Shown piece after piece: positions 12,696-23,777 of a stretch of DNA of 64,000 nt (position 1 is its first letter; each line of letters starts with the position of its first letter). The position numbers and the translations under genes are program-made. Under the pieces are notes generated by a model. That model saw nothing but the letters and a program-made list of their open reading frames with translations, was not told the origin of the DNA and did not search any database. This stretch comes from Lineus longissimus (taxonomy: Eukaryota > Nemertea > Pilidiophora > Heteronemertea > Lineidae): assembly GCF_910592395.1 (NCBI RefSeq), contig NC_088320.1:1-64000 (forward strand). The letters run 5' to 3'.

Positions 12696-15600
12696 TTGAT
12701 GTGATGTCCTAGACTGGTTGTGACCATTGTCTCCCATCGTTCAGGTGGAGACATCAAGTCGTTGTGATGTCCTAGACTGGTTGTGACAGCTGTCTTCCAT
12801 CGTTCAGGCGGAGGCATTAAGTCAGTGTGATTGTCTTCCATCGTTCAGGCAGAGACATCAAGTCGGTGTAATGTCCTAGACTGGTTGTGACCATTGTCTT
12901 CCATCGTTCAGGCGGAGATCAAGTCGGTGTGATGTCCTAGACTGGTTGTGACCATTGTCTTCCATCGTTCAGGCAAAGACATCAAGTCGGTGTGATGTTC
13001 TAGACTGGTTGATACCATTGTCTTTCATCGTTCAGGCGGAGACATCAAGTCGGTGTAATGTCCTAGACTGGTTGTGACCATTGTCTTCCATCGTTCAGGC
13101 AGAGACATCAAGTCAGTGTGATGTCCTAGACTCGTTGTGACCATTGTCTTCCATCGTTCAGGATGAGGCATCAAGTCGGTGTGATGTCCTAGACTGGTTG
13201 TGACCATGGTCTTCAATCGTTCAGGCGGAGACATCAAGTCGGTGTGATGTCCTAGACTGGTTGTGACCATTGTCTTCCATCGTTCAGGCGGAGACATCAA
13301 GTCGGTGTGATGTCCTAGACTGGTTGTGACCATTGTCTTCCATCGTTCAGGCGGAGACATCAAGTCGGTGTGATGTCGTAGACTGGTTGATACCCTTGTC
13401 TTCCATCGTTCAGGCGGAGACATCAAGTCGGAGTGATGTCGTAGACTGGTTGTGACCATTGTCTTCCATCGTTCAGGCGGAGACATCAAGTCGGTGTGAT
13501 GTCGTAGACTGGTTGATACCCTTGTCTTCCATCGTTCAGGCGGAGACATCAAGTCGGTGTGATGTCCTAGACTGGTTGATACCCTTGTCTTCCATCGTTC
13601 AGGCGGAGACATCAAGTCGGTGTGACGTCCTAGACTGGTTGTGACCATTGTCTTCCATCGTTCAGGCGGAGACATCAAGTCGGTGTGATGTCCTAGACTG
13701 GTTGTGACCATTGTCTTCCATCGTTCAGGCGGAGACATCAAGTCGGTGTGATGTCCTCGACTGGTTGTGACCCTTGTCTTCCATCGTTCAGGCGGAGACA
13801 TCAAGTCGATGTGATGTCCTAGACTCGTTGTGACCATTGTCTTCCATCGTTCAGGATGAGGCATCAAGTCGGTGTGATGTCCTAGACTGGTTGTGACCAT
13901 GGTCTTCAATCGTTCAGGCGGAGACATCAAGTCGGTGTGATGTCCTCGACTGGTTGTGACCCTTGTCTTCCATCGTTCAGGCAGAGACATCAAGTCAGTG
14001 TGATGTCCTAGACTCGTTGTGACCATTGTCTTCCATCGTTCAGGATGAGGCATCAAGTCGGTGTGATGTCCTAGACTGGTTGTGACCATTGTCTTCCATC
14101 GTTCAGGCGGAGACATCAAGTCGGTGTGATGTCCTAGACTGGTTGTGACCATTGTCTTCCATCGTTCAGGTGGAGACATCAAGTCGGTGTGATGTCGTAG
14201 ACTGGTTGATACCCTTGTCTTCCACCGTTCAGGCGGAGACATCAAGTTGGAGTGATGTCGTAGACTGGTTGATACCCTTGTCTTCCATCGTTCAGGCGGA
14301 GACATCAAGTCGGTGTGATGTCCTAGACTGGTTGTGACCATTGTCTTCCATCGTTCAGGCGGAGACATCAAGTCGGTGTGATGTCCTAGACTGGTTGTGA
14401 CCATTGTCCTCCATCGTTCAGGTGGAGGCATCAAGTCGGTGTGATGTCCTAGACTGGTTGATACCCTTGTCTTCCATCGTTCAGGCGGAGATCAAGTCGG
14501 TGTGATGTCCTAGACTGGTTGTGACCATTGTCCTCCATCGTTCAGGTGGAGGCATCAAGTCGGTGTGATGTCCTAGACTGGTTGATACCCTTGTCTTCCA
14601 TCGTTCAGGCGGAGATCAAGTCGGTGTGATGTCCTAGACTGGTTGTGACCATTGTCTTCCATCGTTCAGGCGGAGACATCAAGTCGGTGTGATGTCCTAG
14701 ACTGGTTGTGACCATTGTCTTCCATCGTTCAGGCGGAGACATCAAGTCGGTGTGATGTCCTAGACTGGTTGTGACCATTGTCTTCCATCGTTCAGGCGGA
14801 GACATCAAGTCGGTGTGATGTCCTAGACTGGTTGTGACCATTGTCTTCCATCGTCCAGGTAGAGGCATCAAGTCGGTGTGATGTCCTAGACTGGTTGTGA
14901 CCATTGTCTTCCATCGTTCAGGCGGAGACATCAAGTCGGTGTGATGTCCTAGACTGGTTGATACCATTGTCTTCCATCGTTCAGGCGGAGACATCAAGTC
15001 GGTGTGATGTCCTAGACTGGTTGTGACCATTGTCTTCCATCGTCCAGGTAGAGGCATCAAGTCGGTGTGATGTCCTAGACTGGTTGTAACCATTGTCTTC
15101 CATCGTTCAGGCGGAGACATCAAGTCGGTGTGATGTCCTAGACTGGTTGTAACCATTGTCTTCCATCGTTCAGGTGGAGACATCAGGTCGGTGTGATGTC
15201 CTAGACTGGTTGATACCATTGTCTTCCATCGTTCAGGCGGAGACATCAAGTCGGTGTGATGTCCTAGACTGGTTGTGACCATTGTCTTCCATCGTTCAGG
15301 CGGAGACATCAAGTCGGTGTGATGTCCTAGACTGGTTGTGACCATTGTCTTCCATCGTTCAGGCGGAGACATCAAGTCGGTGTGATGTCCTAGACTGGTT
15401 GATACCCTTGTCTTCCATCGTTCAGGCGGAGACATCAAGTCGGTGTGATGTCCTAGACTGGTTGTGACCATGGTCTTCCATCGTTCAGGCGGAGACATCA
15501 AGTCGATGTGATGTCCTAGACTGGTTGTGACCATGGTCTTCCATCGTTCAGGCGGAGACATCAAGTCGATGTGATGTCCTAGACTGGTTGTGACCATGGT

Positions 15601-18600
15601 CTTCCATCGTTCAGGCGGAGACATCAAGTCGGTGTGATGTCCTAGACTGGTTGATACCATTGTCTTCCATCGTTCAGGCGGAGACATCAAGTCGGTGTGA
15701 TGTCCTAGACTGGTTGTGACCATGGTCTTCCATCGTTCAGGCGGAGACATCAAGTCGATGTGATGTCCTAGACTGGTTGTGACCGTTGTCTTCCATCGTT
15801 CAGGCGGAGACATCAAGTCGGTGTGATGTCCTAGACTGGTTGTGACCGTTGTCTTCCATCGTTCAGGCGGAGACATCAAGTCGGTGTGATGTCCTAGACT
15901 GGTTGTGACCATTGTCTTTCATCGTTCAGGCGGAGACATCAAGTCGGTGTGATGTCTTAGACTGGTTGATACCCTTGTCTTCCATCGTTCAGGCGGAGAC
16001 ATCAAGTCGGTGTGATGTCCTAGACTGGTTGTGACCATTGTCTTCCATCGTTCAGGCGGAGACATCAAGTCGGTGTGATGTCCTAGACTGGTTGTGACCA
16101 TTGTCTTCCATCGTTCAGGCGGAGACATCAAGTCGGTGTGATGTCCTAGACTGGTTGTGACCATTGTCTTCCATCGTTCAGGCGGAGATCAAGTCCGTGT
16201 GATGACCTAGACTGGTTGTGACCATTGTCTTCCATCGTTCAGGCGGAGATCAAGTCGGTGTGATGTCCTAGACTGGTTGTGACCATTGTCTTCCATTGTC
16301 AGGCGGAGACATCAAGTCGGTGTGATGTCCTAGACTGGTTGTGACCATTGTCTTCCATCGTTCAGGCGGAGACATCAAGTCGGTGTGATGTCCTAGACTG
16401 GTTGTGACCATTGTCTTCCATCGTTCAGGCGGAGACATCAAGTCGGTGTGATGTCCTAAACTGGTTGTGACCATTGTCTTCCATCGTTTAGGCGGAGATC
16501 AAGTCGGTGTGATGACCTAGACTGGTTGTGACCATTGTCTTCCATCGTTCAGGATGAGGCATCAAGTCGGTGTGATGTCCTAGACTGGTTGTGACCATGG
16601 TCTTCCATCGTTCAGGCGGAGACATCAAGTCGGTGTGATGTCCTAGACCTGTTGATACCATTGTCTTCCATCGTTGAGGCAGAGACATCAAGTCGGTGTG
16701 ATGTCCTAGACTGGTTGTGACCATTGTCTTCCATCGTTCAGGCGGAGATCAAGTCGGTGTGATGTCCTAGACTGGTTGTGACCATTGTCTTCCATCGTTC
16801 AGGCGGAGATCAAGTCGGTGTGATGTCCTAGACTGGTTGATACCATTGTCTTCCATCGTTCAGGCGGAGATCAAGTCGGTGTGATGTCCTAGACTGGTTG
16901 TGACCATTGTCTTCCATCGTTCAGGATGAGACATCAAGTCGGTGTGATGTCCTAGACTGGTTGATACCATTGTCTTCCATCGTTCAGGCGGAGATCAAGT
17001 CGGTGTGATGTCCTAGACTGGTTGTGACCATTGTCTTCCATCGTTCAGGTGGAGACATCAAGTCGGTGTGATGTCCTAGACTGGTTGTGACCATTGTCTT
17101 CCATCGTTCAGGCGGAGACATCAAGTCGGTGTGATGTCCTAGACTGGTTGATACCATTGTCTTCCATCGTTCAGGTGGAGACATCAAGTCGGTGTGATGT
17201 CCTAGACTGGTTGTGACCATTGTCTTCCATCGTTCAGGTGGAGGCATCAAGTCGGTGTGATGTCCTAGACTGGTTGATACCATTGTCTTCCATCGTTCAG
17301 GCGGAGACATCAAGTCGGTGTGATGTCCTAGACTGGTTGTGACCATTGTCTTCCATCGTTCAGGCGGAGACATCAAGTCGGTGTGATGTCCTAGACTGGT
17401 TGTGACCATTGTCTTCCATCGTTCAGGCGGAGACATCAAGTCGGTGTGATGTCGTAGACTGGTTGATACCCTTGTCTTCCATCGTTCAGGCGGAGACATC
17501 AAGTCGGTGTGATGTCCTAGACTGGTTGTGACCATTGTCTTCCATCGTTCAGGATGAGGCATCAAGTCGGTGTGATGTCCTAGACTGGTTGTGACCATGG
17601 TCTTCCATCGTTCAGGCGGAGACATCAAGTCGGTGTGATGTCCTAGACCTGTTGATACCATTGTCTTCCATCGTTCAGGCAGAGACATCAAGTCGGTGTG
17701 ATGTCCTAGACTGGTTGTGACCATTGTCTTCCATCGTTCAGGCGGAGATCAAGTCGGTGTGATGTCCTAGACTGGTTGTGACCATTGTCTTCCATCGTTC
17801 AGGCGGAGATCAAGTCGGTGTGATGTCCTAGACTGGTTGATACCATTGTCTTCCATCGTTCAGGCGGAGATCAAGTCGGTGTGATGTCCTAGACTGGTTG
17901 TGACCATTGTCTTCCATCGTTCAGGATGAGACATCAAGTCGGTGTGATGTCCTAGACTGGTTGATACCATTGTCTTCCATCGTTCAGGCGGAGATCAAGT
18001 CGGTGTGATGTCCTAGACTGGTTGTGACCATTGTCTTCCATCGTTCAGGTGGAGACATCAAGTCGGTGTGATGTCCTAGACTGGTTGTGACCATTGTCTT
18101 CCATCGTTCAGGCGGAGACATCAAGTCGGTGTGATGTCCTAGACTGGTTGATACCATTGTCTTCCATCGTTCAGGTGGAGACATCAAGTCGGTGTGATGT
18201 CCTAGACTGGTTGTGACCATTGTCTTCCATCGTTCAGGTGGAGGCATCAAGTCGGTGTGATGTCCTAGACTGGTTGATACCATTGTCTTCCATCGTTCAG
18301 GCGGAGACATCAAGTCGGTGTGATGTCCTAGACTGGTTGTGACCATTGTCTTCCATCGTTCAGGCGGAGACATCAAGTCGGTGTGATGTCCTAGACTGGT
18401 TGTGACCATTGTCTTCCATCGTTCAGGCGGAGACATCAAGTCGGTGTGATGTCGTAGACTGGTTGATACCCTTGTCTTCCATCGTTCAGGCGGAGACATC
18501 AAGTCGGTGTGATGTCCTAGACTGGTTGTGACCATTGTCTTCCATCGTTCAGGCGGAGACATCAAGTCGGTGTGATGTCCTAGACTGGTTGATACCCTTG

Positions 18601-19282
18601 TCTTCCATCGTTCAGGTGGAGACATCAAGTCGGTGTGATGTCCTAGACTGGTTGTGACCATTGTCTTCCATCGTTCAGGCGGAGACATCAAGTCGGTGTG
18701 ATGTCCTAGACTGGTTGATACCCTTGTCTTCCATCGTTCAGGTGGAGACATCAAGTCGGTGTGATGTCCTAGACTGGTTGTGACCATTGTCTTCCATCGT
18801 TCAGGCGGAGACATCAAGTCGGTGTGATGTCCTAGACTGGTTGATACCCTTGTCTTCCATCGTTCAGGTAGAGGCATCAAGTCGGTGTGATGTCCTAGAC
18901 TGGTTGTAACCATTGTCTTCCATCGTTCAGGCGGAGACATCAAGTCGGTGTGATGTCCTAGACTGGTTGATACCATTGTCTTCCATCGTTCAGGCGGAGA
19001 CATCAAGTCGGTGTGATGTCCTAGACTGGTTGTGACCATTGTCCTCCATCGTTCAGGATGAGGCATCAAGTCGGTGTAATGTCCTAGACTGGTTGTGACC
19101 ATTGTCTTCCATCGTTCAGGATAAGGCATCAAGTCGATGTGATGTCCTAGACTGGTTGTGACCATTTTCTTCCATCGTTCAGGCAGAGACATCAAGTCGG
19201 TGTGATGTCCTAGACTGGTGGTGACCATTGTCTTCCATCGTTCAGGCAGAGACATCAAGTCGGTGTGATGTCCTAGACTGGT
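12696..19282. repeat. 63-bp minisatellite array (about 105 units)
   Basis: The unit begins TGATGTCCTAGACTGG and ends CATCAAGTCGGTG. Most units are 63 bp. A recurrent 61-bp variant lacks two bases in CGGAGACATCAAG (reading CGGAGATCAAG), for example near 12916, 14488, 14611, 16187, 16745 and 17745. A stretch from about 16560 is repeated 1000 bp further on (from about 17560), including the same run of 61-bp variants, so there is a larger duplication. Because 63 is divisible by three and the unit lacks stops in some frames, minus-strand frames of up to 479 codons appear. The 61-bp units break them, and I do not call them genes. Confidence 0.95.
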
Positions 19283-21449
19283 TTGGAACGATCGCTTTAT
19301 GAGGAACATGCCGGCAAAGCCAGTTTGATAGAGACAAAAGACAACTCCGAGGAACAACTCAATAAATAGTGTGAAATTCAAAATTTCTAAAATAATGCAA
19401 AGAGCCATTGATACATGTAACACTTTTGGGACACATTGTTATGCATGCCGTCTTGAACATAAACATAAGATGTTTTCAACCGGACTGTGCATTTTGTTTG
19501 GGAAACCATTTTCCACTAGAATATCTACATAGTTTCTGATCATGAAAAACATAAATTGAGTCGCATGCAGCGACAACCATTGTAAATGCAAGCAAGGTGA
19601 ACTGCTGTGGTGTATTCAGGTCACAAACCTTGACCTCATTGATCCGAAACAGCACGACATCGGTTAGTGGGTTATTTAAATAACAAAAGAACCAATTTCG
19701 TCATGATCAACAGGACCGTGCTGTGATCTCATTTGCATGACAAAAGGGCCCCTCTAGATCAGGCGTTCAGATCAGTCTTCTCATTTGCATGACAAAAGCG
19801 GTTGCTTTGGACGAGTTTAACAATAGAAGTAACTTTTTGAATTCACCTTTACATGTATTATGGCTTTTATATGTAAATTTCACATATTGTATCATTATAC
19901 AAACATAACAAATTAATACATAAAACGTCAGACATTGACGTTGATGTTGGCGACAGCTTGCTTGACCATTCTGTACCACAGGAAACTTCTTGATGGGGCA
20001 GTTGTTATCTTTATAACTCACAGGAAGAAACAAGATGAATCTTTCTGGACTAATTATCATGAAAAGACTGAGCTCCTCTTCCACTTGACCGCAGGGTCAG
20101 GAACCAACATCAATTTGGAATATTTTGGAAAAATTTCAATCAACAAAATATTTCAACGAAATCTCAAAATTTGGAAATGAATTAGCCCGATTCTTTTGCA
20201 TTTGTTTTGGTCTTGGGGATAACCTTTGTTATCATATCATTGATGAAACCAAGAATGAAAGGCACCCGGATAATTACCGTGTTTAAGGAAATTTAAAATA
20301 CTTGTATAAAATGGAGGCTAGAGTTTGTCAATTTCATATCTGTCCCAAATGGAGACCGGCACTATCAGGTCTCGGAAGCTGATTGGAATAAACGCATTCG
20401 TGTATTCAGGTATTCGTGGTACTGAATGGATCGAGAAAGTTCACAAGGCCTACGGTTCCATCAAAGACAACACATGTTCTGGTTGGCTGGGGTCGAACCA
20501 ACCAGAATCACGTGGACCCCATGTCTTATTCGATGGGAAAATTGAAATATCTGATCAATTTGGTGATTTCGGAGAAAAATGAAGTAAATTTTAACAGCTC
20601 GATAGTAAATTTTGACCTGGTACATCAGAACCTTGACTTATTTGGATCTGGTTCTGGTTCTTAATCAACAATCATCTAGGAGGAGTGACCGACGATGACT
20701 GATGGAAAGTCTTTTAAAGGCGTTCCAAATGTGTTCAGACATTTTGTCACAGCCACAAAATGGAAGTAGGCTTTTTACCATCGGATGATATTGAGATTTG
20801 CAATGAAACCACCTTTCAATCAGATATTTCGATAAAATACAACGTATCCTTCTGCAGAGGCCTACAGGTAGCGAATGTACAATACTACACCAGAGAAAGT
20901 CTGTTGCTTATGACTCCCATAGCGACAATCGTTCAGGGGCCGAGGGTTCCACATCCATTGTGTCATCTTGCTGAAAAGAACAACACATCATGTATCACAG
21001 ACAGTGCAATAGATGAAAAGCTCAATGCCCACAGATCATTTCAGAGAGATTCACGCAAAGTAAGCCTGAAAATGGCTAGCACAAAAATTGGCGAAAATTT
21101 TGCTTATGCACGTTCTTGGTCATGCTTTATACGATTGGTACAAAGTTAGACTAGACTTTGAGGTTTTACATGAATAATACATTTCGTTTAACTACTGATT
21201 TGTTCTGTGTGTAATCAGCGTGCTGTTTTCTCATGAAATCATCCGTGTGAGCCTTGTTGCAATTGTACGTTTATCGAATGATTCACAGCTGTCTCAGCGA
21301 GACTTGAAATGCTAGAATTTACATTTCAAGATCAGAAGCTCGGTTGTTGGTGTTGCTAGCTTTCTGGAAGGCTGGAGATTACACGATATGTGGTATTCAC
21401 CCAAATAGGCTTGTTCTGATAATATCGAAATACTCTTATCTTCGGATCC
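19283..21449. other. Unique AT-rich DNA, no gene recognised
   Basis: Only short, overlapping frames occur, the longest at 20760-21149 on + (129 codons). None resembles a family I know. A 19-bp word containing CATTTGCATGACAAAAG is repeated at 19728 and 19780. A perfect 10-bp inverted repeat (TTCTGGTTGG / CCAACCAGAA, 20477-20486 and 20498-20507) could form a hairpin with an 11-nt loop. Confidence 0.6.
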
Positions 21450-21641
21450 GGAACTATAACACCAGACAATGAGAAGTCACTAGGCCCACCTTAATGGTGA
21501 ATATTCATGACCCTAGCAAATGCCGAGAAGGGCATATCAGTCATACCTGGTCAAATAGCAGAACTTGAGGTCCAGGCCTAGGCTGGTCAGGTCGTTATTG
21601 GAAGTCTGGCTCAGAGTGGAATTATCTGGTGTTATAGTTCC
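21450..21641. mobile_element. Short TIR-flanked element, MITE-like
   Basis: A perfect 17-bp inverted repeat bounds a 192-bp segment: GGAACTATAACACCAGA at 21450-21466 and its exact reverse complement at 21625-21641. Imperfect similarity continues outside both arms (TATCTTCGG against TATCTCGG). There is no coding capacity inside. Size and structure fit a non-autonomous DNA transposon remnant. I see no clear target-site duplication, so a chance or regulatory inverted repeat cannot be excluded. Confidence 0.5.
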
Positions 21642-23316
21642 CGAGATAGTGTATATCTGTTTGCATTACCTTCAAGATGTGCCCCCGTCGTCACATGGCA
21701 TCAGTCGTAAAGAGATTCCTGAAGCATGCCGTCATCCAGTGCTTGTGAGATTGGTATCACGTCTCGTCAAATGAAGGGGTTAGAGGTACGCATCTTGTCC
21801 AAATCCTTCGTTTGTGGTTCAAATGAAGTACATAAATATAATCCACATTTTCAACAGTTCAATCTGAGCGAAGAAAATAAAATAGTCTAGCGATGGTCCG
21901 TGGCTTTCGCGAATCCTTCGTTTGCGATTCAATCTGAACTAAGAATTGTGTTTGCGTTTAAGAATACGATACGCGATGAAAACGTCTATGCATATAAACA
22001 CGTGTGTTATCGAGATATTCACAGTCCGAGCGAAAGCTTCACACAGTTAGATAGAGAGTCTGTTCCAGGATTGGTATGCGTACTGAGCCCCTGGATACCT
22101 CTTCCGTCCCCTGGATGTACAATACTTTCATTATCCGTGCACGTCTGTGGACAACTGAAAATAAAAGTACATTGCCAATCAGATGAAATTGGTCGGCGTA
22201 TTCAAGTGCTTCTTGCAGACACTCCATAACTAACCTTTAGAATTTTTGAAGTTGGAAATGTATTTGATATCTTTGTTGTTATAACATTCTGCAACATTAC
22301 TCAGAGTATGGTGTTCATCTACTGGGTGGATGTAGAGGTGATCAATCGGAGGCTCGAATGGCACAAATTTTGCTTTCCTTTGGAAGGTCATGTCAGCTGG
22401 CCGTTTTAGGCTCTTACACTCCGCCCTAAAGGCTAACTCACTTCTACTTAACCTCGTCATCTCAGGACAATTGCGGTCTTCCATTTGATTAGATCATAAA
22501 TTCTGTTTCCATCCAGGACTGGGTGTGGTGGTGCAACTCTCTGCAACCTACAAAAAGTATCAAACCATTACAAATCTTCATACAGTGCGAGAAGTGTCTT
22601 CAAAATGAACATCGTCATTGGCAAAGAAGCCCATCTTAACAACTTATCATCTTTTCTGTTGAACCTGGCTGCAATTTCCATTTTCTTAAATGGGTGGACG
22701 GAGGGGTCTTTAAATAACCCCTTTAATTTGCAAGTTATCAGCTTTTGTCCAGACGTTATGTTATATATCTGCCGAGTTTAGAGCGTATATAGAGTCCGAC
22801 AATCGCCCCACTGTTGTAATATAGGTACTGACTTGAAACATGTACATGTACGTTGTGATCCTTACCTCCAGTTACAATGCACATCCTTGAGAGTGTCATT
22901 TCCAGCGGTTGTAGCGACGCCCTGGTCGTGGTGATGAATATCCTGTGACCTGGATGTGGTGATGCCGGCTCCGGACGAGGACTTCCACTTCTGTGTCATT
23001 TCCAGCAGTTCGAGCCGTGTGGTTCCCTTTTTCTGGTGTTACCCATCTTTTGGGAATACTGAAAAAAAGATTTGACACGTTTTTCTAAGTTTCCCCCACT
23101 GAAACCCTTTGCTGCACGTCTCCTTTCGTTGTATTTTAGCATTCCACACAACTGCAGTTTCATGGTGAGGGCTCTTCAGCCTTCGTCCCGACGTCGCTTG
23201 CTACTGTTTGCATGTTTAGAGCATTCTCATTATTTTCAAATGAAACTCTTCAAGGAGCTGATTACTCTGAGCAGATCAATCTTTGATTTTCAAGTGTCAA
23301 GTAAATAGGTTCTACT
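21642..23316. other. No gene recognised; unique DNA
   Basis: Short frames on both strands (such as 21900-22229 + and 22230-22484 -) show no recognisable domain, and I find no chain of splice-compatible exons. One copy of a dispersed motif of about 60 bp (GATCAATC ... TTTTGCTT ... GGTCATGTCAGC) lies at about 22340-22404. Two further copies lie at 23.8 and 24.0 kb. Confidence 0.5.
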
Positions 23317-23777
23317 GCTTACCTGAAGTAACACTGCAGCATTCTCCATCGGCTGTCTGGCCGCTAACCTGAAGTAACACTGCAGCATTCTCCATCGGCT
23401 GTCTGGCCGCTAACCTGAAGTAACACTGCAGCATTCTCCATCGGCTGTCTGGCCGCTTACCTGAAGTAACACTGCAGCATTCTCCATCGGCTGTCTGGCC
23501 GCTTACCTGAAGTAACACTGCAGCATTCTCCATCGGCTGTCTGGCCGCTTACCTGAAGTAACACTGCAGCATTCTCCATCGGCTGTCTGGCCGCTTACCT
23601 GAAGTAACACTGCAGCATTCTCCAACGGCTGTCTGGCCGCTTACCTGAAGTAACACTGCAGCATTCTCCATCGGCTGTCTGGCCGCTAACCTGAAGTAAC
23701 ACTGCAGCATTCTCCAACGGCTGTCTGGCCGCTTACCTGAAGTAACACTGCAGCATTCTCCAACGGCTGTCTGGCCG
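23317..23777. repeat. 46-bp minisatellite, 10 copies
   Basis: The unit runs from CTTACCTGAAGTAACACTGC to CATCGGCTGTCTGGCCG, repeated ten times with very few changes (GCTTACC/GCTAACC and CCATCGG/CCAACGG). A 46-bp period shifts the reading frame at each unit, so the short minus-strand frames here are incidental. Confidence 0.95.

Noticed and set aside
13025-14434. 469-codon minus frame of 21-residue repeats
   Set aside because: Lies wholly in the 63-bp array and the same frame is broken elsewhere by 61-bp units.
20760-21149. 129-codon plus frame in unique DNA
   Set aside because: No recognisable domain, no splice context and no homologue known to me; length is possible by chance in 64 kb.
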